Of a stretch of DNA of 64,000 nucleotides, positions 1-12,939 are shown in pieces. The notes beneath the pieces were generated by a model. It made no database searches. It saw nothing but the letters and a program-made list of their open reading frames with translations, and was not told the DNA's origin. Location: contig CM068367.1 in NCBI GenBank assembly GCA_034769895.1, forward strand, positions 692,769,462-692,833,461. The letters are read 5' to 3'. The first letter of the stretch is position 1, and each line of letters begins with the position of its first letter. Origin of the DNA: Magicicada septendecula. Taxonomy: Eukaryota > Arthropoda > Insecta > Hemiptera > Cicadidae. The position numbers were made by a program, and so were the translations under genes.

Positions 1-274
1 AGCTATTTAGTAGACTATTACATTTTACCGCCAACTGAGCTGTTCTATAATACTAATAATTACTGTTACTTTCTGAGTATATATTGTTACGAAATAATGT
101 TATTATAATGTTTCTATCGTCAATATGATTATAATAATTTTTGTGATTTTATATAATTTTAAATTATATTCTCATTGAAGGAAATATTAAAATAGAATGT
201 GTACCTAGAGCGGTTATGTTATGTGCTACACGATAAGTGTGGTGGCAGTGCTTATAGTAATTGTATAAATTGTA
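1..274. other. AT-rich sequence, no gene seen
   Basis: Low-complexity AT-rich sequence with no open frame of note. It ends where the GC-rich LINE fragment begins. I searched its minus strand for the missing 3' exon of the hydroxylysine kinase gene and did not find it. Confidence 0.5.
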
Positions 275-2549
275 GTGTTACAAGTGGTTTTCAGTAACTG
301 TAAGCACCCTGATTGGGGGAGCCGCTTGGTGAACCCAAACGGGGCCCGCTTACGCAGGTATGCTGATGCGGCTCGGGTCACAGTCATGGGTCCTACTGGG
401 CCTACGTACTATCCCTCGAGGGCTAACTCCCGCCCTGATGTACTGGACATTGCCGCGGTCAGGGGCGTTTATTGCCCGGTCCACGTCTCCGTCATTTCGG
501 AACTGTCCTCGGATCATTGCCCCATCAGTGTGCATATAGCTACCCAGCGACGAGCGGCGGGTAATCGAGTGGGAACGCTTTGGCCCTGCGTTCAGCCGCC
601 GCCTACCTGAGCATATCCCGCTCGACACTACCCAGCATGTCGACAAGGCAGTTGCCTTATTCGACACAGCCGTAGTCTCGGCGGTAGACGTGTCCTCCCG
701 GATGAAGCCGGGGCTCACGCCCGACTATCAGCGTATCCCCGAAGAGGTGTCTCAGCTCGCTTGCGAGAGGAATCGCCTCCGGAGACGCTGGCAGAGGACT
801 CGTGACCCGGCTGACAAGGCTGCGTTCAACAGAGTGTCCGGCAAGTTGCGTCGCGACATGCTGGCGTTCCGTAGACGCAACTGGGAGCTAGCTGTTACAC
901 AGATGGATGGCCCTGCCGAGAACCGTAATGTCTGGCGGATTCCCAGTGCCCTAACGGGAAAGCTTAACGCGCGCCTCTCCCCGCACTGGTCGGACCCGGC
1001 GGTCAACCCCTTGGCCGCCCCCTCGAAAAGGCAGAGTTCTTGGCTGACAGTTTAGAGCGACAGTTCGCTCCCAAACCATCCAAGAACCCGGCTTTCACTG
1101 AGCAAATCTGCCGCGAGGTAGAGCGCTTTCTATCGGCCGGTATCACAGTCCAACCGGAGCTCATCTCCCCGGAGGAGGTCTCTGAGAGGATTGTTCAGCT
1201 CAAGCCCCGGAAGGCGCCTGGCCCGGAAGGAGTCCATGAATTCCGCCCTCCATCGCCTTCCGGAGCGAGGAACCCAGTTCCTCTCTGACCTGTTCAATTC
1301 ATGCCTCAGACTGGCCTACTTTCCGGTGAAATGGAAAACGGCTACAGTAATAGTGATACCCAAGCCGGGAAAGAATTCTTCTCGCGTGGAAAACCTCAGA
1401 CCCATCAGCCTCTTGTCCGCGACGTCCAAGGTTTTCGAGCGACTGATCCAGCGTAGGATCCGCGACCATCTAGAAAGACTAGACGTGCTGATCCCCGAAC
1501 AGTTCGGCTTTCGTGAGCTGCACTCCTCGACTTATCAGCTGATGAGACTCGTGGAATGCATTACTGAGGCTGGCTGCCAGGGCAAACAGACGACTGCGAT
1601 CTTCCTAGACGTAGAGAAAGCCTTTGACCGCGTGTGGCACGAGGGTGTCCTGTACAAACTCACGGAAGTCCTTCTTCCAGATTGCTACGTTCATTTGATC
1701 GGCAGCTTTCTGCGAGACCGTAGCTTCCGAGTGAGAATAAACCACGCTCTCTCTTCGGAGAGGCGTATTACCGCCGGCGTCCCTCAGGGAAGTGTCCTTG
1801 CGCCTCTCCTGTTCTCGCTGTTTGTCAATGACACGCCCCGAGTTCCTGGAGTTAAATTGTCGCTGTTCGCGGACGACACTGCGGCTTTTGCCTCAGAGCC
1901 GAACGTTAGTTATGCGGCAATTAAGCTCCAGCGTCAACTCGACGCGTATGTCGGGTGGACCGATGACTGGAGAGTTGCCGTTAACGCTTCCAAGAGCGCC
2001 GCGGTTATATTCTCGCGCAAACGTAAGCGGCCTCGGCCGCTTAAAGTAGGCCCCGTCGAGGTGCCCTGGACCAACAGCGTCAAGTATCTCAGGCTCCACG
2101 TGGACTCCCGACTCACCTGGCGAACCCATACTCAATACATCCGTCAACGCGTTTCGGCGCAACTCAGTAGACTCTGGCCCGTGCTATCTAATGCGGCAAT
2201 GACCCCCCGGCTAGGTAAGCTCATAGTCAACTCGTACGTGTTGCCCATGATTACCTACGCGTGTCCTGTTTGGGGATACCTGGGTCGTGGTCATAGAACA
2301 ACGCTCCAGCGCGTACTCGACCGGGGACTGAAGATTGCGTGCAAAGTCCCCCGGAGGTACTCTTCTCGTCTTTTGAGGAGAGGACTCGGTGTCCGCTCTC
2401 TTGATGACACCGTGAGACGCCTGGTGCGTAGATTCTATGTTCGTTCCGACAGAGTGACCCACAATTCCCTCATTGCCGGACTTGGTAAATACACCCCGCG
2501 ACCAGGTGAGTCCTGGAAGCGACCTCGTTTGCTAGTCCCGGTGGTGTAA
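275..2549 (+). pseudogene. Jockey-like LINE, 5'-truncated, broken ORF2
   Basis: This is a relic of a non-LTR retrotransposon ORF2 spread over two reading frames. The first part (275-610) is the C-terminal half of an apurinic-like endonuclease: KHPDWGSRL, NPNG, RPDVLDIA and the catalytic-site SDHCP motif are visible, but the GDxN motif that should stand at the start is lost, so the copy is truncated within the endonuclease. The linker follows at 690-1055 and 1040-1288. The reverse transcriptase runs from about 1200 to 2549 and shows IPKPGK, LRPISLL, FLDVEKAFDRVWH, GVPQGSVLAPLLFSLFVND and the active-site FADD. Changes of frame near 610-690, 1030 and 1240 rule out a functional protein. Order and motifs fit the Jockey clade; another arthropod LINE clade is the alternative. 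It is clearly richer in G+C than its surroundings, in keeping with insertion of foreign composition. Confidence 0.9.
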
Positions 2550-2626
2550 TCCACCAAATCGCAGGTCGCTTCAGACCCCCCCCCCCACAATTAGGTAAAA
2601 AGATATAAAATGAACTCCAATAGACC
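2550..2626 (+). other. LINE 3' tail with poly-C run
   Basis: Short stretch after the LINE stop codon with a run of C at about 2577-2586 followed by A-rich sequence. It probably holds the 3' untranslated end of the LINE. The exact end is not clear because no target duplication was recognised. Confidence 0.4.
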
Positions 2627-5152
<2,526 letters not shown>

Positions 5153-5214
5153 ATCAGCATATGTAAAATTAAATATAAATGCTTGTATGTAAGTAAAAAA
5201 AATGAACTATGTAC

Positions 5215-5456
5215 CTTAAGCAACAGCAGTTCTTCATGTGATAGTGGATTTATCGAGGTGTATCCTGCAAGGACATGAGCTCCTGTTTCCAGATTGTTAC
5301 TTTGCATCATCATGTAGCACATAGTAATAGCCAATTCAAATACATAAGCTGAATAATGTGCATCACCAAAGTCCAAAACAGCACATACATACCATTCACC
5401 AGTAACATCTTTGTTGCACAGAATGTTTTGTTCATTGAAATCTCCATGTATAATGC
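5215..5456 (-). CDS. HYKK: hydroxylysine kinase, catalytic exon
   Basis: Internal exon of 242 bp on the minus strand. It starts after an acceptor (...GTGGCATAG) at 5458-5457 and ends at a GTACAT donor at 5214. It carries two bases of a split codon followed by 80 codons. The peptide holds the catalytic loop GIIHGDFNEQNIL and the metal-binding LDFGD, then ELAITMCYMMM and HVLAGYTSI, all characteristic of hydroxylysine kinase (formerly AGPHD1). This enzyme of the APH/choline kinase fold phosphorylates 5-hydroxylysine with GTP in lysine and collagen breakdown. The split glycine codon is completed exactly by the last base of the exon at 12490-12316. The following exon, which should begin around LVCSRFCQSL in the human protein, was not found between here and position 1. 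The frame is open and the catalytic residues are intact, so the gene looks functional at this exon. Confidence 0.9.
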
Positions 5457-5588
5457 CTATGCCACAAATTATAAAGAATGTAGATGACTTTTGTAAATAT
5501 AAACATAAATATATTAGAGTCAATAAATGCTATATACTTTAAGGCCATAGTTTATATTAAAGTATTAATGATGTGTGTATAAATGTTA

Positions 5589-5759
5589 CTGCCCAAACCA
5601 GATTTCAGGACAAACTAGTTTTTCCTACTCCAAACTGTTTTATCCAAAGCACCATAGGATCAACTGGTTTGGTCTAGTCTGAACTAGTTTATCCTGAAAT
5701 TAAGACGGAATCCCCAGGACAAACTGGGACTATTTCCTAGTCTGAACTAGTGTGGCCTA
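5589..5759. repeat. left arm of a distant inverted repeat
   Basis: About 170 bp built from diverged short words such as CAAACTAGTT, CCAAACTG and GGATCAACTGGTTT. Its reverse complement matches 10229-10409 along the whole length, with outer ends GTTACTG followed by CCAAACCA. The two arms are 4.5 kb apart and face each other. They could be the long terminal inverted repeats of a DNA transposon of about 4.8 kb or two independent copies of a small repeat. Confidence 0.7.
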
Positions 5760-6031
5760 CAAATATATATCTATTTGTTGTTACATGGTGCAATCTGATG
5801 GCATTTTGAGTTACAAAGTGTAGATTTCTTTCTGCACAGACATCTGTTCATTGAACAGTTTTTTCTACCTGACAAAAACCTTGTCTCATTCCAACGGAGT
5901 GTTTGATGGCTGCTGTTTTCAATGAAATTTCATAATCTTTATTAACTTTCTTCTCATGTGTAAATATTTGATTGCACATATCGAACTCGGTTCTAAAAAT
6001 TCAGAACAATAAAATAAAATACCAATGAATA
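5760..6031. other. intron sequence, no feature
   Basis: AT-rich sequence between the inverted repeat arm and the MITE. No supported coding potential or repeat structure was seen. Confidence 0.5.
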
Positions 6032-6241
6032 TTAAATACCGGACAGTTAGGCCATGGTCAATTGCTGTTATAATTTCTTCTAGGGAAACATGGAAGACAA
6101 GCAATGGTCAAAGATAGTGTTTGGCCTCCATCATCTGTGTCGAATGTTATTATTCTCATTTCTACTGATGATGGCCTCTGGAGGTGTGCCCAGAAAATCT
6201 TATAACAGGAATTGATCATGGCCTAACAGCCCGGTATTTAA
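6032..6241. mobile_element. TTAA-flanked MITE, piggyBac-type
   Basis: A 210-bp element bounded by TTAA at 6032-6035 and 6238-6241. Directly inside each TTAA are inverted repeats of about 45 bp that begin ATACCGG and contain GTTAGGCCATG and TGTTATAA; the arms differ at only a few bases. TTAA target duplications are the signature of piggyBac transposase. There is no room for a gene, so this is a non-autonomous element mobilised in trans. Confidence 0.8.
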
Positions 6242-7300
6242 TACTAATGACATCAGCCATAACAGCCTACAATTTAAATTAAAATATTGATGATTTATGA
6301 AGTCAGAAAAGGTCAGAGTAGATTAGCAAACTCCCTGAGCTGCAGAACTCGCTGGTGATTTGAATGAAAGAAAGTAGAAAATTGTTAAGTCTGTCACTTT
6401 GTCATTATTACAAGTACACGAAATAAAATAAAACACTAGAACAAAAATAAATCGAGGAATAATACTTTGACAAGTGAACACTACATTCATATTTGGGTTA
6501 AAATTGCCTTTAATTTAACATACGTTATTTATGCCGAACATAAGTTTTAGTCAAACTTGAGATTAACGATAAAAAGTTTATAATTAAAATTAATCATAAA
6601 AATTTGTTAACTTTTTAACTTAATTGTTAAAATGGTTCACTTTATCCATCAATCATTAAATTATTTGCTAACGATAAAAAAAAAAGGAGATAATTTTTGG
6701 CTGCCCTAGAGAGTGAGTAGCCAGAATTGTTTTTAAAGTCAATGCTGGAGAAAGTTTGTTCCAGGTACTCTTAATCCATCAACCAACAATGGATGGGTTT
6801 TCCTATGTTACCATCTCAATGACTTTTTGACAAATCTGTCACTTTGGGAAAGCCTGGGTAGCAGGGGTGGTTTACTGTTTCTTGTTTACTTTTCCATGTG
6901 ATTCTACCACAGGCAAACCGACAACAACCCTATTTTTGTTAGAATTAAAAAAAAAGATCAATTTTATATTGATTTTAAGTTTTTTCAGCTTAGTGTAAAA
7001 AATTTTGCAAACAGAAATACCCTGTACTGAAGATAGAAGTCGTGGGTATTGCAAAACGTCTGATTTACATAAAGACATTAGACCAGGGCCTAACAATCCA
7101 AAATTGTTGATATCTAATAATAGGGTAATATTTTATTTTAATTTTATTTATTACTTTTATATTTTAATGACTACTACTAATATGGAATACCCTCCAAGAG
7201 TCAAGAGCGTCCTTCCACCCGTTTCTCGGCTAGCCAAGCAGGTGCAGCTTCTTAGTCAAGAATGCACTTAAGTACCCTCTAGACTTTTTGAGTGCTTGTT
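6242..7300. other. intron sequence, no gene seen
   Basis: AT-rich DNA with a few short open frames that show no recognisable domains. It includes an A-rich stretch near 6678 and a degenerate, LINE-like or LTR-like area after 7000 that I could not assign. Confidence 0.45.
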
Positions 7301-7440
7301 AATGACACAAATTATGAATCATTCTGGAACATCTACAGGGTGTATAAACAACCATGGCTGGCTTTGTCAGTTAGTTTTGTTGGGTAATTTATTCAGTACA
7401 GATCAAATGGTTGTAGTTTTAAAGTAATTATTGTGTTATA

Positions 7441-7460
7441 ATTGGTGCGGAACTCTTTAT
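7441..7460 (+). promoter_or_regulatory. possible primer binding site relic
   Basis: TTGGTGCGGAACTC lies about 240 bp upstream of the gag-like relic and resembles a tRNA primer site of the TGGTGCCGAAC type. It follows GTGTTATAA, which could be the end of an LTR. Only weakly supported because no LTR pair was found. Confidence 0.3.
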
Positions 7461-7679
7461 AGTTGACACTATTATTGCTTGTGGACAAGAGTACCTTGTT
7501 GATTACAAATTATTATTTGTGAAAAATCAAAGCTGGTAATTAGTGACTTTATTGGTGTCTGTATTTTGTTTTCACTGTACCATATAACGATCAGTGAGTC
7601 CGTTGTAACAGTGGGTCAGAATCTTTAACAATGGAAACAGAGGACACTTAGTAGAAGAGTAGTGCGAGTGGTAATTGAT

Positions 7680-9250
7680 AAAAAAAGTATGGATACCAGT
7701 CAGATGATAGAAGCATTCCAAGCAATGCTACTGCAGATCGAGGAATGATGCCGACGGGAAGTAGAAGAAGCAGAAAAATGACAGGATGAAAAATATAAAT
7801 ATAAAAATGAAAAGCAAGTATGTCAAGTTTAGAAGATTCTATTACAAATTCAGTAAAACAAATTATAATGGAAGTCGAACATTTAGTGAAAGAAATATTT
7901 GATAAAGCAAGAGCATTAATAAAAAGTGAAGAAGGTCCAAAAACTAAGAGTAATAAAAAAGTGCCATTATCTGTAGTAGGGCCAGTTTACGCAAAGGCCC
8001 CAATGTTTGATGGAAACTTATCTTCGCCAATTCAAAGCTGCCACTTGCTTAAATAAATGGACAGGAGAAGACAAAGGTCCACTCATTCTTGCTTTAAAAG
8101 GACTTGCTGCAGAGCTAATACAGAAAGTGACATCTGACGGCAGAACATCTATGCTGAATTAATAAAAGCTCTAGAATTAAGGTATGGTGACCAGCATCTG
8201 TGGGATGTGTACTGTGTTCGACTTAAAGCAAGGTGACAGCAGTCTGGAGAAAGCCTCCAGACATTGGAGGACTTCCAGAAGTGGATTTCTCTCATTATGT
8301 TTATTGACAGTATCAGAAATAGTGAATTGTAACAGATGTTAAGAATAGCACGGCATCAGAATAGCTCAGATGCTCTTGTTGACACTCTCTGTTTCGAAAC
8401 TGCCAAGTCGGCAACCTACATTAATAAAATTATGTCATCATGTTATAGCCAAATGGATCCAATGTCACAGTATCATCATAACATAAACAGTTTAAGAAGT
8501 CGGTAGTGTCACAATGATCTTTCGAACCAAAGGATAAAGACAAAACACCCAAGTGTTACAATTATGAGAAAAGTGGCCATCTTCAAGCAGATTGTTGGCA
8601 GGCAAAAAAATCTGATAGAAGAACATGAACTGCACACAGTCTCCACACTTCATAAAACCACAGGTAACCTGATTGTCTAAGGATTAATTAAAGACAAACC
8701 TGAAGCATTTACAGTTGACATGGGGAGTAAAGTGTTCATTGTGTGCCCTGACTTAGCCAACAACCACCAGCCTCAATTTAGCTCTTGTACAATACAGACT
8801 GTGACTGGAAGCCCCATCAAAGTGTTAGGAAAGGTCGACATACAAGACCCATACAACTGGGTCTTCTCAAGTTTAGCCACTAAATGCTCGTTGGAGATAT
8901 TGTCGATGAAGTGATTTTTGGCATGGACATTATGAATGCTTACAGATTCATTGTGGACTAGAGAGAGAATGTCCTGAAAGTTAGCCAATTGAAGGTAAAG
9001 CTTTGTATGGCTAACATGACAGGGTCCGCCAACAATTCGATCAAGCAAGTGGCATTAGTCGAAGAAGAAGTCAACAGGTGTGGTCAAGGCGAATCCTTCC
9101 TATTGCAAGCAGAAATGGTAGAAGAACTAGCAGAGGAAGTACCAATTTGTATAACTACAAAGGAAGTGATTGGAAAACCTATTATGGCCGTTGAGGAAAA
9201 GCTCTTGCTTGTTCCTTGTTTCCTGAAGCACCCGGTGGGAAGTTGCTGAA
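7680..9250 (+). pseudogene. gypsy-like gag-protease relic
   Basis: Fragments of a Ty3/gypsy-type gag and protease in shifting frames. The gag N-terminus has a Glu/Lys-rich helical stretch (MSSLEDSITNSVKQIIMEVE) and then APMFDGN and LRYGDQHL. Near 8555-8610 the CCHC nucleocapsid knuckle is reduced to CYNYEKSGHLQADCW, in which the second cysteine is tyrosine or lost. From 8700 a protease-like region reads FTVDMGSKVFIVCP, where the catalytic Asp-Thr/Ser-Gly is changed to Asp-Met-Gly. It continues to FGMDIMNAY, a motif common just after the protease in insect gypsy elements. Many stops make it a fossil. No reverse transcriptase follows. Confidence 0.7.
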
Positions 9251-9399
9251 GATGAAGTTATGCAAGAATCAAACAGGTGTCTTGTTGACTAGAACCAACA
9301 GACTTAAACCAGTTAATGGCTTGTAGGTCATCAGTACATGTCACAACCTGCATGATTCCAGCAAAACTAGTGGTTGAGAGGGAGATTATCTCCTCTTCC

Positions 9400-9800
9400 T
9401 CCTATGGCTCTACAGCCCAAGCCGGGCCCTGGCCTCCACCAAACTCTGCCTGGAATCTACTCTATCCATTGCAACCCTCCTCCAGTTTCTTATCCCCATG
9501 TCCCTCGCGTCCTCTGCAATGCCATCTTCCCACTTCTTCCTTGGTCTGCCTCTAGGTCTCGTTCCCTCCCATGTACCCAGCAAAGCCCTTTTGGGATTCC
9601 TACCATCCTCCATTCTCATAACATAATGCAATCTTTACATTCTTATAAATTTTGAGACTGGTATCTCTTTATATATTTGATACAGTTCATTGTTGTATCT
9701 CAGTCTCCATGAGCCATTTTCTTTTTCTTGTATTGGGCCTATAATACGTCTGAGGATTTTCCTTTCAAAGGTGTCTACTATGTCAGCTGTTTTCTGTGTG
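9400..9800 (-). pseudogene. LINE ORF2 C-terminal fragment
   Basis: Minus-strand relic of the C-terminal tail of a non-LTR retrotransposon polyprotein. At 9800-9640 it reads FERKILRRIIGPIQE and WRLRYNNELYQIY. After a frame change the 9631-9410 frame gives GRPRKKWEDGIAED, NWRRVAMDR and ARARLGL before a stop. This Gly-Arg-Pro-Arg-Lys plus Trp-Arg-x-x-Ala-x-Asp-Arg ending is common to several arthropod LINE clades, so the clade is left open. The copy is 5'-truncated, as usual for LINEs. Confidence 0.8.
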
Positions 9801-10228
9801 ATTGTCCAGGGAGATTACCTCTTGCATAATTTCTCCTTTGAATTTTTTATTTCTACAGGACTTTTCCTTTGAAAGCACAGTATAATGAGTAGATTTTTTG
9901 TTTTCACTTTTAAAATCAAGGTTATAAATCTCTCTAATGTCTTTGACAACTCTGTCCACTAGACAAAACCTCATCTATGGTGGTAAAAAGAAACTAAAGA
10001 ACATAACACTAAAATGTTAAAATAAAATAAAATTCTACTAAATCACTCAATAACAAAATGTACCAATGAATGTACGACACTGACGATGATGAAGTAAAGA
10101 AACTGTGTAGAATGACGAGGGCAGGGAAGAGCCGGCACATGCGGGATTCCCCAAGAGGTTACAGAGGTTCATTGTTGTTACTTTCGACTAGGCTCAACAG
10201 TTTATCCTATTCAATGAAGGTGACTTTT
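9801..10228. other. intron sequence, no gene seen
   Basis: AT-rich sequence between the LINE tail and the right arm of the inverted repeat. Nothing recognisable. Confidence 0.45.
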
Positions 10229-10506
<278 letters not shown>

Positions 10507-10655
10507 TAAAAACCTGTAAGTGGAATTGAGACTAAAAACAAATTGTTCTTTACAAATATTATCACATTTTATAATATTCATCTAACAATTTAAATCTTCA
10601 TTTTGTGTTATAAAGTAAGGTATTTAAACACACACAGACACACACACACACACAT

Positions 10656-11200
10656 ATGACTGTGTTCATATATAATTTCATCAACAACAATACAAGGTAC
10701 TGCAGGTAAAAAGTTACAAAAGTAAGTTATTCTGTGTGCAAGATAGTTGGCCATTTGTGACAATAATGAAAATATAAGAAACAAGTTGAGGCTAGTTAAA
10801 TGTGTGAGTAATTCTGTAACAAGTTGTATAAAATTTTTTATAATACAACAGATGAATCAAATACGTACACTCAGTGTCTGCTGAAAGAAGTTTCAAAGTT
10901 TAGGAAAATATCAAGGATGGGCTTAGAGAAAGACAAATGTCTCTAAGTGATGACAAAGTAATGGTAGAATTTAGAAATGGCTAAAGTAGTTTTTAAATAA
11001 ATGTAACATTTAATAATACTTACAGAATGCAAACATAGTAAATATCTTATGCTCAAAAAAGGAGATAAGTATGAGTTGAAAAAAATAAACAGTACCGTTT
11101 ACCAAATGGTAAAAGCTTAAGAGCATGATAATGTCTTTCAGCCGCCAGCTAAATGCAACATTATTATGGTTACTAACTGACTGTTTCTTTTGCGCAAATG
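10656..11200. other. intron sequence, no gene seen
   Basis: AT-rich DNA without recognisable coding sequence or repeat structure, apart from GAGCATGATAATGTCTTT at 11121, whose reverse complement recurs near 11814. Confidence 0.45.
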
Positions 11201-11210
11201 TTGCGTTTAG

Positions 11211-11396
11211 CTATTTGCGCATCAAGTCATCTTGCTTTCGTTTTTGTTGCGATGGGGCCGCTGGTACCGAAGCTTCACCGCCGACAGCAGCCGCTTGTTG
11301 CTGTTCCTTCTCGAACTTCTTTCGTTCCCGACACTTTCTTACTCGCTCAGCATTTTGTTGTTTCTTGATCTGAGCCTTCTCGTTGCTGCTATCCAT
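11211..11396 (-). CDS. small basic ORF, bZIP-basic-region-like
   Basis: 61-codon minus-strand frame, richer in G+C than its surroundings. Residues 10-30 (KKQQNAERVRKCRERKKFEK) resemble the basic region of a bZIP factor, followed by a Gln/Ala-rich stretch and a Lys-rich end; no leucine heptads follow in the frame. It lies between two copies of an inverted word (11121 and 11814) and next to two TGACGTCA sites. I do not recognise a family. It may be the first exon of a mobile-element or host gene, or a fossil. No downstream partner exon was identified. Confidence 0.35.
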   Translation of the reverse strand: MDSSNEKAQIKKQQNAERVRKCRERKKFEKEQQQAAAVGGEASVPAAPSQQKRKQDDLMRK

Positions 11397-11558
11397 TGTC
11401 GAATGCTGTTTTAGTCAGTCGCCACATTTGGTTACTATATATCAGCAGCAGTGTATTTCACCACAACACAAAACAAACCTTTATTTACATATTGCGACGT
11501 ATCAAAACAAACCTTTATTTACAACAATACCAATGATGTCATGCAATGAAGACATCAC

Positions 11559-11808
11559 GCAATGATGACGTCATACAGCGTTACATGTTACAGAAAGTTT
11601 CAAACGATGCAGTACAGACAAAAGAGCATGTAAAACAAAATTTATTCTCACTAAAACGTTTGCTAAACTCAATGTCAGCAGCGATTATTTCTGTCTTGAT
11701 GCGTTTACATATCAAATTTCTAGACTGTGGGGAATCGAAAGTGTGGAAGCGTCATGCAATGATGACGTCATACAGCATTACATGTTACAGAAAGTTTCAA
11801 ACGATGTC
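11559..11808. repeat. direct repeat pair with TGACGTCA
   Basis: About 50 bp at 11559-11610 recurs at 11757-11808, a 198-bp step. Each copy contains the palindrome TGACGTCA followed by TACAGC and CATGTTACAGAAAG. The copies differ at a few positions only. Confidence 0.8.
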
Positions 11809-11829
11809 AAGCTAAAAGACATTATCATG

Positions 11830-12315
11830 TCAAAATTTCAGACCAAATTCAATGTTGTCATTTACCATTGGAGTTAATAATACATTTGGAAAACATCAGT
11901 TGCTTGATCAAGCAGGATATAAACCAACACAATAGGCTGTCTACAACCAACAAATAAACTTCAAGAATGTTACGGTAAATGCGGAAAATTGTTTATGTAA
12001 CTTTTATGATGATAACTTTGAATCAGTCTACATAAAGTATATAGTGAAAGCTGTAGAAAGATCAGGAAACAAGTTCCAAACATAGACACAGACACAGACA
12101 GTCAGAAACACAGGTAGACAAACAGACAGACCCCCCCCCACACACACACACACTTTAGAATCATATTATTTTGTGTTTATAAATTCATTATTACAGTTAT
12201 AAATATAGTGTATAAGCTAAATGTGTAACTAATAATGGTTTTCTCAATGAAAGTTGAGCTGTAAGAAATTTAATATTAAATATCTACTTGTTTACCATTT
12301 TGAATTTGTACATAC
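11830..12315. other. intron with CAGA/C/CA simple repeat
   Basis: AT-rich intron sequence. From 12085 to 12153 there is a compound simple repeat: ACAGACAGA-type words, a run of C at about 12131 and a CA run. Confidence 0.7.
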
Positions 12316-12490
12316 CTGATTTTAAGCGGTCACTAATTGACAAAACTTGTTCTTTAAATGCCTTTATAATTTCATTTACAGTAGAGACTTTGTTGTCATC
12401 ATTAAACACATACAAAAATTCTAGAATGCAAGGCGCATTCTTCAGCATCCATATTGAAGTCTGATTACCATATATTTCATTTTTAAACCC
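12316..12490 (-). CDS. HYKK: hydroxylysine kinase, internal exon
   Basis: Exon of 175 bp on the minus strand. The acceptor is a good one (CTTTATCATTTTCAG) ending at 12491 and the donor is GTATGT at 12315. It encodes 58 codons plus one base. The peptide contains TSIWMLKNAPCILEFLYV and IIKAFKEQVLSI, which align with the human HYKK stretch around FIWNLKNVPLLEKYLY and VIHLFKEEV just before the HGDLN catalytic loop. It enters in phase 0, matching the donor after CAA at 32573, and leaves in phase 1, completing the glycine at 5456. The joined peptide runs RLKSG into IIHGDFN with no gap, which is strong evidence that these exons belong together although 6.9 kb apart. Confidence 0.88.
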
Positions 12491-12939
12491 CTGAAAATGA
12501 TAAAGTTTCAGACTCTTGTACATTAAATTTTGGTTTCTAAATTGTGTTCCAATTGACTAGTATGACTCAACTTATTGGTTTTGGGATGAAAGTGGATAAG
12601 TACTATGGTCAGGGCCGAGCCAAGGGTATCTGCCGCCCGGGTGCAAGATATAATTTGCCGCCCCTATATAGCTCCTTAGACATAAATAGTGTTAATTGTT
12701 AAATTCTGCATTTCCTTGATAACTGTTAACTTATTTAAAAAATAAAAAATCGTTAAGGTTACTATAAACTTTATTATTTGTATGAACTTAAAAAAATATT
12801 TAACACAAACTTAATGCTTTAATAGTTATAACAAAGTACGCCTTATATCATTTATTATAATTAACTTAGAACTTATAAACGTGAACTAAATTACATAAAT
12901 TCTAAATTTAAATATCAAACGCGACTTTTCTTGCTTTTT

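Noticed and set aside
5215-5456. Aminoglycoside-resistance-type kinase, suggested by HGDFNEQN and DFGD
   Set aside because: Splice borders, matching phases with three other exons and the HYKK-specific words TSIWMLKN and HVLAG show a host hydroxylysine kinase.
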